Assembly: GCA_002104905.1 (NCBI GenBank)
Contig: MCFE01000684.1
Coordinates: 1-45,951, forward strand
DNA from: Basidiobolus meristosporus CBS 931.73
Lineage: Eukaryota > Basidiobolomycota > Basidiobolomycetes > Basidiobolales > Basidiobolaceae
Direction of reading: 5' to 3'
Length of the DNA stretch: 45,951 bases
In this document: positions 1-12,628 of the stretch, piece by piece
Position numbering within the stretch: position 1 is the stretch's first letter
How the letters are laid out: each line of letters begins with the position of its first letter
Notes under the pieces: generated by a model
Seen by the model: the letters and a program-made list of their open reading frames with translations, nothing else
What the model was told of the DNA's origin: nothing
Database searches by the model: none
Position numbers and translations under genes: made by a program

Positions 1-343
1 TGTTTAACGTAAGCATGATTGACATCTGAAATGGTGCCCACCTCCAAGCCCCAATGGTGGAATCTCCATGAATCAACAGGAAATTATGTCATACGGCTAC
101 GTAATTTACCACCCTGCCAAATCTCAAATAGTATTCGTAATCTCTTCATCAGATCCACGCCAGGTTCACTTTTTTTGAAATTCAGAAAAGCATACGTCCG
201 GCCACTACTTATTCTCTTGTTATCTTCTCTTCTTGTGTTATTTTATTCGACTTCTTCACAAAATGGTAAACCCAACTATGCAACTCGGAAAAGTGATCCC
301 CTCCCCACATGGCTGACTGGTTTGTTTGCTTTGCTAGAGTAAT

Positions 344-3300
344 ATGGATGTTGATAAGTCCGAGACCACCATCGACGAAGGACTATACTCCAGACAATTG
401 TACTTTCTTCTTATCATCTATTCTCTCTTGTAGCATAATCTAACTTTTCTGACGTAGGTATGTCTTGGGACATGAAGCCATGGCTAAGATGAGCAGCGCT
501 AATGTGCTTCTTGTTGGTCTCAAGGGCCTGGGTGTTGAAATAGGTACGCAGGTGCTTTAAACAAGCCTTGTCCCTGTTTACGTTTCCGCTAACCTATTGT
601 GTCACATTTCCAGCTAAAAACGTTGTATTGGCCGGTGTCAAGAGTGTGACCCTATATGACCCTGAACCAGTCGAGATCTCCGACCTGTCTGCACAATTTT
701 TCCTCACCGAGGAAGATATTGGTAAAGGTAGAGCTGAAGCTTGCGTTCAGCGCCTTGCTGAGCTCAACCAATATGTCCCTGTCAGTGTTCTTGACGGTGA
801 ACTCACCACCGACAAATTAAGCCAGTTCAAGGTATGGTGTTCTTGGTTTTCGACAGTTCGTTCACTGTTGGCTGACATCAATTGTTCTAGGTTGTCGTTC
901 TTACTGAAGTTCCCTTGGAGCGTCAGCTTGAGATCAATGACTTCACTCACAAAAATGGAATCTACTCTATTGTTGCCGATGTTCGCGGTTTATTCGGGTA
1001 GGTTGTTGTCGCGCGAGCTTAATGTCTTCTGTGCCAACTGACCATTCCGATTGTTTATCTAGTATGGCCTTCTGTGACTTCGGAGAGGGCTTCGTCGTCA
1101 ATGATGCTACCGGCGAGAACCCACACACCTCAATGATTGCCGCCGTTTCAAAGGATGCTGAGGGTGTTGTGACTTGTCTTGACGAATCCAGACACGGCCT
1201 TGAGGATGGAGATTACGTTACATTCACTGAAATCAAGGGAATGGAGGAGCTCAATGGCTGCGAGCCTCAAAAGGTCAAGGTATTGGGGCCCTATACCTTC
1301 AGCATCGGAGACACCTCTGGATTCAGCGACTACGTCAGCGGCGGTGTCTTCACTCAAGTTAAAATGCCCAAGATCTTGAACTTCGTAAGTATTGCTAAGC
1401 GTTGTTATGCCCTGGGCGCTCTCTAACCTCATTGCTGGTAGAAATCGCTACGCGAGTCTCTTAAGGGATCTGAATTCTTGATCACTGACTTCGCCAAGTT
1501 TGACAAGCCTGCTCAGCTCCACGTTGGTTTCCAAGCCCTTAACGCCTTCCAGACCAAGCATTCGCAGCTTCCAAAGCCCAGGGATGAGGCCGATGCTAAC
1601 GAGGTCTTGCAGCTTGCTAATGAGATCAACAGCAAAGCTGAGGAAAAGACCGAGCTTTCCGACGAGTACATAAAGGAGGTTGCATACCAAGCCAAGGGCT
1701 ACCTGTCCCCCATGTGCGCCTTTTTGGGTGGTGTGGTTGCCCAAGAGGTGTTGAAAGCCTGCAGTGGAAAGTTCCACCCTATTTATCAATACCTCTATTT
1801 CGATTCGTTGGAGTCTCTCCCAACAAGCACCAAGTTGAACGCCGAAGAGTGCAAGCCTATTGGCTCTCGTTATGATGGACAAATCGCCGTATTTGGCCGT
1901 GAGTTCCAAGAGAAGATCGCCAACGTCAAGCAGTTCCTCGTTGGTGCCGGCGCCATTGGTTGCGAGATGCTCAAGAACTGGGGCATGATGGGTTTGGCCA
2001 CTGGCCACAATGGTGTTATCCATCTCACCGACATGGATACCATTGAGAAGAGTAATTTGAACAGACAGTTCTTATTCCGCTCTTCTGATGTAGGCCAGCT
2101 CAAGTCTGAAACTGCCACCAGAGCCATCGTCAAGATGAACCCCGACATCGCTGGAAAGATCGTCTCCCACCAAGACCGTATTGGTGTCGAGACCGAGAAC
2201 ATCTACAACGATAGCTTCTTCGAGTCGTTGGATGGTGTTACCAACGCTCTTGATAACGTGGAGACTCGTAAATACATGGACAGACGTTGCGTGTTGTTCA
2301 GAAAACCCCTCCTGGAATCTGGTACTCTTGGCACCAAGGGCAACACCCAGGTTGTCATTCCCTTCTTGACCGAGTCGTACTCTTCTTCCCAAGATCCTCC
2401 AGAGAAGTCGATCCCCATCTGTACATTGAAAAATTTCCCCAATGCCATTGAGCATACCATTCAATGGGCCCGTGATCTGTTTGAGGGTCTCTTCAAGCAA
2501 CAACCTGAGAACACCAACCTGTATCTTTCCCAATCCAACTACATTGAGCAATTGTTGAAGCAAGGAGGCAGCCAAAAGGATGTTCTTGATGGTATCACTA
2601 GCTGTCTAGTGACCGCCAAGCCAAGCTCTTTCCAAGATTGCGTTGCTTGGGCCAGATTGCAATTTGAGGAGCTTTATCACAACAACATCATGCAATTGCT
2701 CTTCAACTTCCCCAAGGACTCCGTCACCTCTACTGGTACCCTCTTCTGGTCTGGACCTAAGCGCGCCCCTACCGTCCTCAACTTTGACACCGAGGACAAA
2801 TTGCACATGGATTTCGTCATCGCCGGAGCCAACCTTCGTGCTTTCATTTTCGGCATCCCCGCTGAGACCGACGCCCGAAAGATTCGCGAGATGGTTGCCA
2901 ATGTCATGGTTCCCGAGTTCTCCCCACGTCAAGGAGTCAAGATCCAGGTCAATGAAAACGAGAACGACAGCTCAGCACAAAACACCGACGAGGCCGAGCT
3001 TGAGCAAACCATCAAATCCTTCCCCAAGCCAGAGAGCTTGGGTGGCTTGAGACTGAACCCAGTAGACTTCGAGAAGGACGATGATACCAACTTCCACATA
3101 GATTTCATTACCGCCGCCTCCAACCTCAGAGCCACTAATTATAATATCAATCTTGCTGACCGTCACAAGACCAAGTTCATCGCTGGCAAGATCATCCCCG
3201 CCATTGCGACCACCACCGCTCTGATCACAGGTCTGGTGTGTCTGGAATTGTACAAGATCATCGATGGCAAGACCAAGCTTGAAGACTACAAGAACGGCTT

Positions 3301-3685
3301 CGTGAATCTGGCCCTTCCATTCTTTGGGTTCTCCGAGCCCATCGCCGCCCCCAAATTCAAGTACCACGAGACCGAGTTCACCCTATGGGACCGGTTCGAC
3401 ATCAAGGGCGATATCACACTCCAAGAGTTCATCGATTACTTCCAGAAGACCCACGGGCTTGAGGTGACCATGGTCTCCTGCGGTGTGTCTATGCTCTACA
3501 GCTTCTTCATGCCCAAGAAGAAGCTTGACGAGCGCAAGAACATGAAGTTCTCCAAGCTGGTGGAAACCGTCTCCAGAAAGGAAATCCCAAGCCACGTTCA
3601 AGCATTGATTGTCGAGATCTGCGTGAACGACCGCGATGGAGAAGATGTTGAAGTGCCATATGTTCGTATCCAAATCCGCGATTAG
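344..3685 (+). CDS. UBA1: Ubiquitin-activating enzyme E1 (UBA1), 6 exons
   Basis: E1 enzyme that adenylates ubiquitin with ATP, holds it as a thioester and passes it to E2 enzymes, in cytosol and nucleus. Exons 344-399, 458-543, 614-831, 891-997, 1063-1384 and 1442-3685 join in one frame to 1010 codons, close to the yeast length of about 1020. Introns are 57-70 bp with GT-AG ends. The N-terminal inactive adenylation half starts with [13 protein letters not shown]. The active adenylation domain has the nucleotide loop [12 protein letters not shown] near residues 431-442. The catalytic cysteine is in [10 protein letters not shown] at about Cys590. The C-terminal ubiquitin-fold domain follows [13 protein letters not shown]. 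The ATG at 344 is chosen because splicing at 399/458 restores the invariant SRQLYVLG block. No defects were seen. Identity is very secure; exon edges come from conservation. Confidence 0.96.
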
Positions 3686-4906
3686 TTCTCATCTCAACAG
3701 ATCCCTAGAGAGCCCGGTGGGGAGGGGGAGGGGGTCAGCCTCTCACCTAGCCACACTAATTTTCTTCCGAATGAAATTGGAATATCTCTTGTCCAAGTCG
3801 AGTCGAGTCGAGTCGCCAAATCCTTCGTATTAAATTAAAAGCCATAATAGCAATTGTGATCACTAGTCTTCTAACCAGATATGGTTCGCACCTTGGGTGC
3901 AAGGTTGTATGTGTCGTGGGCGCAGGGGTTTCGATCCGACGAAAGCGCGGCCCAGAGGTAACGTAGAATACGGGATGCACAGTGCAGCATAGAGGTTTCC
4001 ATCTTGGATGATCCCTGCTGGCTGAAGAGGTCAGGGGTGGAGCAAGAATGTAGGCCCAGGATGTTGATTCTGGCAGTCATGTACGGCCTACGACCAGCCA
4101 TTTTCTCCTTGATCACGATAATAACCAGTGATATGCAACAGCTCTCGGAGGGAATATGACCATGCGATCTTTTATTTCTCATACGTTGGATTGACAGCAG
4201 CTCTATTGCATCATATGAGCAACACAAATCTATCCTGTATGGTAGTTATCTGAACAGCCAAATCTAGCTAGTTTGCCAGACGCAGGTTCATGCATCTTCC
4301 ACTTCATATAAGCCCAAGGTCCATGCAAGTAATTAAGAAGGAAATTCCCGTTTTAAGAAAGTAACACACTTCGGCCTTGCGAGTTCTCTAATCCTGGCCT
4401 GAGGGCAGTCGCAGCCTTTGAACGCGAGAAGGCGAGCACCCAGCTACACGGGATACGGAGGGATTCCCGTGCTGCTGCTAAGCCTCTTCCCCTCCCCATT
4501 GTTACGCTGAGTTTGTTGGTGCTGCTTGGCCCGCATCGTTGATTAGAAAGGATCAGGTAATCGAATCCTCCCGGAGGAATAAGGAAGGCAGGCTATTTTC
4601 CCGATTGTATCACAAAATAGCTCAAGCATAGCGGGGAGCAGGTTGCAGCAATAGTTCAGGCGTGGTAGGCAATTTGTTTGTGTATAAACTAGCTGTAAGC
4701 TGATGTGCGAGTTTACATCCCCGGTTTCCTGTTTCAAGGTATCGGATTTCCTGAACCTTTATAAAGGAAAATACCTCGATGCCATTCAATCTGTTATCCG
4801 TATCCACACAGTTCCCAGCTGATTGCAGACAACTCACAGGACTAATAGGCTGTCCGTTCATTTGATATCGTATCAACAACGTTGCCCAGTAGCATCAGTG
4901 GGCAGT
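3686..4906. other. Intergenic region after UBA1; no gene seen
   Basis: About 1.2 kb between UBA1 and the GNAT-like gene. It starts with a short run of GAGTC/GTCGA repeats near 3797-3815 in the UBA1 3' flank. Reading frames on both strands are short and resemble no family I know. The last 150 bp should contain the promoter and leader of the gene starting at 4907. No tRNA or other structured RNA was recognised. Confidence 0.5.
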
Positions 4907-5461
4907 ATGGATCCATCCAACACTGCTTCGGTATCCCGCAATATATACACCTGGACCAGAGGACACTACTTCATCAGTACGGACCCTAGAGAGCTTGACC
5001 TGGACTTCGTGTACAAATACATCACCTCCTTGAACGAGAGCAATGAGCCCTTGTGCAGGACAAACTTCAAGCGGATTCTCAATTTTTCTTTGTGCTTTGG
5101 CCTGTTCGTCACACTGCCCCAGGAGTACGGCAGTCAAGGGATGCCGGCTGTCTTCCAGATCGGGTTCGCACGAGTTGCCACCGATTATATTCGCCTAGCG
5201 TATCTTTGCAATATCCATGTCTCGCAAGCCTACGAAGGATACTCTCTTCAGGAGTGGCTGATGGAGATCGTGTTGAGCTATCCAGAGCTTCAGTCTATCC
5301 ACTGGGTGGTTCGCACAAGTGATATAATGGAAGGTCGAATGCGACCCTCCCAGAAACGAGATACAAGCTCAATTGGTGAGCAGCTCCTGTATCTGATAGA
5401 GAATACCCGGAAAAGACCAAAGCTGGCGCATGACATGGCTAGCATTGTCACAGATGGATGA
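4907..5461 (+). CDS. Small GNAT-fold N-acetyltransferase-like protein, degenerate acetyl-CoA loop
   Basis: Single-exon 184-residue product. It resembles small GNAT N-acetyltransferases whose core reads FARV-TDY-FAYL-DV-V---RG-GLG-WL. Here the same order is seen: an N-terminal RGHYFISTDPRELDLDFVY, then FQIGFARVATDYIRLAYL, then IHVSQAYEGYSLQEWLM. The usual pyrophosphate-binding R/Q-x-x-G-x-G/A loop is replaced by EGYSLQ, and the family's later aromatic HGLY-like motif is not recognisable. Acetyl-CoA binding may therefore be lost or altered. The frame is open upstream to a TTG at 4823, but the ATG at 4907 fits the start of the family. The last 45 residues are polar and unlike a canonical GNAT end. 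It may be a diverged enzyme, a decaying paralogue or a binding protein; the fold call is firmer than the activity. Confidence 0.7.
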   Translation: MDPSNTASVSRNIYTWTRGHYFISTDPRELDLDFVYKYITSLNESNEPLCRTNFKRILNFSLCFGLFVTLPQEYGSQGMPAVFQIGFARVATDYIRLAYLCNIHVSQAYEGYSLQEWLMEIVLSYPELQSIHWVVRTSDIMEGRMRPSQKRDTSSIGEQLLYLIENTRKRPKLAHDMASIVTDG

Positions 5462-7469
5462 CCATCTCTATAGTTCGGTGGCAAGCACTAGCAAGGTCGA
5501 GATATGCTGCCAATCCTGTGGCTACGAATGCGCAGGGTGTGAAATGTGATCATTGTACTCATTCTGTGCGCTGGTTGGACGCTCAATGGAAGTGTAATAA
5601 TGTGACTCAAGTTTGTTGGCATTTCCCATGGTCCAGAGTGGCGGGGGCGGGAATTTAATCGGGTGATATTTATATATATCGGGTCTTAGCACACATGCAC
5701 TTGTAGAGCATACCGGCCAAAATTTCGAGAATAAACGGAACGTTGTAGCCGTAGGAGCAAAATGTGCTGTCCATCTGAGCCATTGACTGTGATAGGGAGC
5801 TCGGCATTTTGCATCCAGCATGCACACACCGTAGCGATATTGATGTCACGGAACACCAGGCTCGCCAATGGCTGGCCACAGTCCGCGGGCTAGATTGTAG
5901 AATTCCTCGATTCCTGCACGGTGTTCTAATCCCGATGACATGGTAGTGCTCAACAATGGCCAAAGGGCTCGGCGAATGATAGCCAGCCTCGACTCTGAAA
6001 TGTATCTGGTCCTTCTCCAGCACAACTGTGGACACATCCCATTTGCACAGAGCAATGGTGCATTGCTGGCTAATTATAGCGTGCTTCTGATCACTCGGAG
6101 GAAAACCAAGCGAATAAACAGCATTGCTGACCAGTGTGGAAATACCGCGCTGTCGGCAGCCAACCCAAACCTGATTTGCTCATGATCTGCGAATTGGCAC
6201 CAGAGCAGAGGCTCAACTGTCACCAGCTGATCAGAGATTACAGCCATGATAGCCTGATCTCTGCCGCTCCTCAATCTCTGCGCATCCCCATCGTGATGGA
6301 CAAGCCAGCGGGCGAATGGCGGTGCCCCATCGAATATTAGCCTCAAGGGCAGAAACACCGCTCATCTGGCCTCCAGTCAACTCCTGTTCAAAGGTGGAAT
6401 CCTGCGATCCAGTGATTGGAATGATCAGCATTGAAAACACCTGCATCATGTGAATGAACCTTACGGCACATGCATGGTATCATCCCCACCGATGTATGCG
6501 TATCCCATGGTGAAACACCGTCGTTTACAAATCATTCTCCCAGCAGAGGATATGTGTAACCCACCTACCTTTGCAACACCAGGACTCGGCCTCTACGCTT
6601 GGAGCCCATCTAAACAAGTTTCTAAAGCACATAATTTCCTGATCGCAACAGCACCAATACACAACCAATACTGCCTGCTCCGTACTGGTTTTCATCAACA
6701 ACCAACTGGCTCAGCGGCAAGCAATCTGTCCAATGGGACCACACGCACAGAGTACATATCCATGTTGTATCGGTTGCATTCAATCCTGAATGCTGCTTCT
6801 ATCGCGCAGTATCCTATTTGTTGGCGGCCCGCTGAGAACACTCAAACGAGGTACTGACACATAAGCAGTGCGCTCTTCGCGCCGGGGGTGGTGTGGGTTG
6901 ATTTAATGAATCGATTGCAATCTTCAGCATGATGCCACCCAAACCAAACCTTATGTGCGTGCAATCGTACAAATGTAACCAGAAACAATCACTTTGCACG
7001 GAATCATTATTCATCCCGCCTAATTACAAATCACTCTGCTCCTTTCCTCTGCACCTGCCTTATTTTTTTCTCTTTTTCCCAATTTTTTTCTCAACTGGAA
7101 TCATCTCGATATTATCACCGCACAATCAAATCACCTGACCCTCATTCGATCTGGTGATTTCGACGCATTGTATCAGCCAACTATCAACTACTTGACATTC
7201 ATCTCCGTATCTATTATCCTCTCTTCATCGTATTTCCTGCCCACCCATCACCACTTCCTCCTAAATAAGCTTCGCCACTCTCGCCCTTCCGTCACGAAAC
7301 CCAAGCCTCATCCCACACTGCAGAGAGTCAACGTAAAGGCCAGCACTTTTAGTACAGCTTGCCTCCCCCAAACCATCCACTCTTCGTATTGCTGGTACCA
7401 GTTGAAGCACGCTTCCTGACCTTTTGCTAGTTGGCTGTGACCCAAGTTCCCCCTCCTCCTCTGCACACC
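5462..7469. other. 2-kb intergenic region; unassigned minus-strand frames and MUB1 leader
   Basis: No gene could be assigned. Between about 5670 and 6450 the minus strand carries several overlapping open stretches (5670-6035, 5846-6055, 6074-6358 and 6231-6449) that I could not join into a convincing spliced product or match to a family. The plus strand frame 6450-6857 has an unconvincing composition. The last 450 bp is likely the promoter and 5' UTR of the MYND gene. Confidence 0.4.
7037..7096 (+). promoter_or_regulatory. Pyrimidine-rich tract upstream of the MYND gene
   Basis: A run of C/T-rich sequence with several T stretches lies about 370-430 bp before the ATG at 7470. Tracts like this are common in fungal promoters just before transcription start sites. 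The coding sequence is probably preceded by a long 5' UTR. Assigned from composition and position only. Confidence 0.35.
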
Positions 7470-8831
7470 ATGAGAGAGTCCAACTTTTCTTTCCCCAACC
7501 AAAACAGAGCCTGTGTTACGATAACCTCGGCTCTTTACGACCGGCGTGCCCTTGATTGTACCGCCGTCCTGCCGCTGATCAACTCGCTGTCTCATCTGAT
7601 ATACCTAACCAGCACTTCCCCGAGGATAAGAGAGATCATGACCAAAGATGGCGGCCTAGAGCGCTTGATTCGTATTTTAAAAACGACCAGGATTGATGAC
7701 AAACGGATGGCCTGGATATGGTCGATGGCCATCCAATGCGTGGTGAATGTCGGTGTCAGGGGAACCGAGACCATCCGTTGTCGTGTGGTGGATGCCGGTA
7801 TGGTTGAAGTCGTCATTCATATACTGAAGCATTTCCTCAAAGCACTTGAGAAAGTGAAGACCGAGAAGGACAAGGAGATTTACACTTTAACCGGCTCCCG
7901 AGTGAGTGAAGGGGCCTACGAGACTAGTGCATCCGCCCCCTCCATAGACACTAATACATCGCCCCAAATCGAAGACCCATCCCAACAAGCCGCCGCTCAA
8001 CACCCGGATCTGATGAGAAGAGGCGAGTCCAATAACCTGTCCATGGTCAGTCGTAGCCTGCCGTCATTACGCCGCACCCTGGGTTCTCAACAGCTTCAAA
8101 ATGGTGAGGACGTTACTGCTGGTTTCCCCTCACTTTTGATACAGCCTACTAATATATCTGCGACGGGTATTCCAGATATGGAGACGATTCCAAACAATGG
8201 TAATTCCCAGCCATCCTCACCTGCACCCGCAACCTACCAACGCCAAGCCAACAACGGCGCCGCAGATCTGACCCTTCCGCTGGAACACACCGCGTCTGAA
8301 GGGGTCACCATCCCCTCCAACTCGATCAGCCATTCCTCAGACGCCACGGAGGAGGTGCTGTACAGAGAGGAAGACATCCTTCTCTCGCTCCAACTGCTGG
8401 CATATGTATCCAAATACCCACATCTTCGCCAGCGACTTCACACCGAATTCGAGTGCAATCTTTTCGGCCTGGTGGAGAGGTTTACCAGCCGAGGACACAC
8501 CGCAGAGATCCAGTGCTGGGCGTCGATCATCATGCGAAACGCATGCCGTAAGGATGAGTCCCGTGGAGGAATCCGACAGTGTGCCAACATGGCCTGCGGC
8601 AAGTGGGAGAAATACCCCAGAGAGTTCTCGAAGTGCAGAAGATGCCGAAAGGCCAAGTATTGTTCCAAGGCTTGCCAGTCCAAGGCGTGGTCGGACGGAC
8701 ATCGTTACTGGTGCGTCGAGAGGCACTCTGAGCCGGGTACCAGCACAAGCACGGCCCCTCAACCTCAGCCCCAGGAGCTTTCCATACTCCAGCAAAACGT
8801 CGGACCCACCCCCACCCCCATGATTCCGTGA
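7470..8831 (+). CDS. MUB1/SamB-like MYND zinc-finger protein
   Basis: Single-exon 453-residue protein. Its N terminus, MRESNFSFPNQNRACVTITS then ALYDRRALDCT, matches the strongly conserved start of yeast Mub1 and Aspergillus SamB. Yeast Mub1 works with the ubiquitin ligase Ubr2 in turnover of Rpn4, the proteasome transcription factor; SamB affects hyphal morphogenesis. Residues 1-130 are an armadillo-like helical region, 140-290 are Ser/Pro/Asn-rich and probably disordered, and a second helical block follows. The MYND finger spans about 371-415, from CANMACGKWEKYP through CSKACQSKAW to HRYWC, with all zinc ligands visible. The frame extends upstream to a TTG at 7431, but the ATG at 7470 coincides with the conserved start. 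With an E1 gene in the same window the ubiquitin link is probably coincidental. Confidence 0.9.
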   Translation: MRESNFSFPNQNRACVTITSALYDRRALDCTAVLPLINSLSHLIYLTSTSPRIREIMTKDGGLERLIRILKTTRIDDKRMAWIWSMAIQCVVNVGVRGTETIRCRVVDAGMVEVVIHILKHFLKALEKVKTEKDKEIYTLTGSRVSEGAYETSASAPSIDTNTSPQIEDPSQQAAAQHPDLMRRGESNNLSMVSRSLPSLRRTLGSQQLQNGEDVTAGFPSLLIQPTNISATGIPDMETIPNNGNSQPSSPAPATYQRQANNGAADLTLPLEHTASEGVTIPSNSISHSSDATEEVLYREEDILLSLQLLAYVSKYPHLRQRLHTEFECNLFGLVERFTSRGHTAEIQCWASIIMRNACRKDESRGGIRQCANMACGKWEKYPREFSKCRRCRKAKYCSKACQSKAWSDGHRYWCVERHSEPGTSTSTAPQPQPQELSILQQNVGPTPTPMIP

Positions 8832-10237
8832 GCCGGCCATTTCCAAGTATACATGGAGACAGTTTCGCTGAATGTGAGAGCACCTATAGTTTATTTCTTC
8901 TTATTGTAAACAACCATGTACAACATTGATTTTCTTCAAGTCCCAACGTCACCTTAGTCTTCTTTCGTATAGAAACCTCCCGGTTTAATTTAAGCTTTTC
9001 TGGCATTTGAATTGGTTCGCCTTGAACTACCTTTAGTCACCTCCCACTCTCTCCCCTCCCACTCCATCATCATCATCACCACCCTTGTCTGATTGACCAC
9101 CAAATCATGGTCCTTGTGATTTTCGCTTCTGAAGCAGTCGAATTGAACCCTAGTCACTTGTTGATACTTCACATACCACACTTCCATCTAAACTCTGCTC
9201 CCCCTTTCCCCTCATTATTTATCCAACCGAGCCATTTCCATGACTTGAGTGCAACCGGGGTGACGTTGATTTGTTGAATCCACTCAGTGGGGTGTACTAC
9301 AAAGCAGGTGGTGTAGAGCGGAAGTCATACCCCTCCTGCCGAACGCAATTATTGTTACCTATTAATTTCTCCCCTCGTAACCCTGAGATTCACCCCTCAT
9401 GCGATAAACCCCTCATGATCTAATAATTCAACAAGGTTACCATTTACTGGACACCGGGGGACAGGTTTCGTTCCCACCAGATATATTGCTCTCTACTCTA
9501 GTTGGGATCAGGGGGGCCGGAGGAGTCGAGTCCACCTCTTGCAATCAGCGCGGGGCATCCACGCTGAAAGTGGGTCTAAGGGAGTTTCTCCGGGCAACGC
9601 GTCCCAAATGCATGGAATACGCACACCGGCATTCAACGTGGATGCTTGGCCATGGGGAGTTGGCCTTGGATTCGTATGCAAGGGCTGTAGCAAGCCATCA
9701 CCACTCACCCAGAGGTGGGGTCTCCATGGAGATACCGTAGGTATTTGTAGCGTTCAAGCGACCATTGCAAATCCGAGGGAGTCCGGTCCATGGCCAGTGC
9801 TTTTCGAAGGCGGGCCATGAGCGAAGATTGGCGCTTGGGTTGGATCGTAGGCGATTTTTCATTAGGCGCGCACCGATGCACCGTCCCTCACATGCTACAA
9901 GAAGGTCGGTGGTTGCTGCATGCAAGAGGCCGGCCGTTTTTGTCAAGATAACAATGTGCTTGATGGGCAGGAATGGGATCGTTTATTCGTAACAGAGTTT
10001 GCTGAATCACCATGCGATGAAGGTAACGGTGGCCTACAAATTACCTCCACTGCATATTGATCGATAATCATTGTATCACGGAAGACCTACATCCCCGTTG
10101 GGGAACTGGAGTCGACGAGCTGGACACGTGCGGGGGAGTAGAGGGGAATGGAAGTGAAGTGAACTGGTTCAAATGAAGATGGTGCTTTATCTATATTTCA
10201 ATTTGGCATGCATGGATGGGCCGAGCGGAAGCAGACG
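8832..10237. other. 1.4-kb intergenic region between convergent genes; no gene seen
   Basis: This lies between two convergent genes. The 8880-9250 part is AT- and CT-rich and probably holds 3' UTR sequence. Overlapping open frames at 9486-9992 on both strands have odd composition and no recognisable motif. A 14-bp imperfect inverted repeat (9555-9568 with 9632-9645, one mismatch) is present. No RNA gene was recognised. Confidence 0.45.
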
Positions 10238-11703
<1,466 letters not shown>

Positions 11704-12628
11704 CTTAAAGGCAGCGCTTCCAAGCAACGGGCGGTAGTCGAGTGTAGAAAAGGTAGGGAGAAGGATTAATCAACAAGGCCAATCACTTCAAAGGCACACA
11801 AACTGGAGGCGCAAAATGAGTATCCATGGACAAAACCCATCGCCTTTTATACGGGCTGTGGAATCACCTGAGTTGGTGTGCCTACCCCAAACGTAGTAAT
11901 ATCTTCCCACCTGCATATTCCAAGGTGGCAGTCACTCCATAGATCGCATCCAAAATGGGCCTTCACTGTTGAGTAAATGCCATTGAAATCCGGAGAATCG
12001 CCATGATTACTTCTGGAATGATTCCATACGAGCCGTCGGTAGATCCAATCGAATGCGTCCTCGACAAAAATCGGAAATGAGGGTTTTGCGTGGTATTGCT
12101 CATCGTGAGACACGACTTTGGATGTATTGGTCTGATTGGCATTCAGCATGACTAAGGATGAGCAAACCATGGTAATCTCCGATCCCAATCACGGAAATTA
12201 ATCCAAGCACACCAGGTGGTAAGCACCGACGACTATGTTTGTATCTGTTAGGGATCGATCCTGGATGCCGCATACTTTGGCCGCCCTTGAAAATGGAGAT
12301 CCTCTTGTGCGCCTGTTCTGGCGCCCAGACGTTGGACCCCATGAGTGCCAGCAAAGGCTCCCCTTATAGAAAGCTCTCACGAGCGACCTGCTTGTACTCA
12401 GATTTGCCTGTTGCCATGATGAATGTAGCCAATGTAGGAGCTTGACATGGGACGGCTTGCTCCCACGACTCTTTATTTTCATTGTTGCCCCTTCCCGGCC
12501 AGCAGGAAGGTGAGCGAGAAAACGAAACAAAAACGTGTAAGATTTGTTCGGAACAGATAGCAAAGATCAGTCAATGATCGCTTTTCAAGTCAACGATATG
12601 TCTCTGGACAGCGTAGGAGGGACAACAC
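11704..12628. other. Intergenic region upstream of the aminotransferase; no gene seen
   Basis: It contains the aminotransferase promoter/leader on the minus strand (11704 to about 11900) and the 3' flank of the secreted protein. Open stretches at 11847-12188 and 12198-12563 on the minus strand have no motif I recognise and no coding-like composition. Confidence 0.45.

Noticed and set aside
19-342. 107-codon plus-strand frame before UBA1
   Set aside because: It begins at a TTG, has no family resemblance and ends in the UBA1 5' flank. The UBA1 start at 344 explains the region.
4540-4590. tRNA-like T-loop motif (TCGAATCC)
   Set aside because: No matching acceptor stem, D-loop or anticodon arm could be drawn.
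4823-4906. Upstream extension of the GNAT-like protein
   Set aside because: The frame begins at TTG and the extra 28 residues do not fit the family; the ATG at 4907 does.
6450-6857. 135-codon plus-strand frame as a gene
   Set aside because: Composition is not protein-like, there is no recognisable motif and no supporting context.
7431-7469. Upstream extension of the MYND protein
   Set aside because: The frame begins at TTG. The conserved family start coincides with the ATG at 7470.
8337-8883. Overlapping minus-strand frames inside the MYND gene
   Set aside because: Antisense shadows of a well-supported coding sequence.
9486-9992. Overlapping open frames on both strands as a gene
   Set aside because: No motif, odd composition, and equally long frames on opposite strands; more likely chance.
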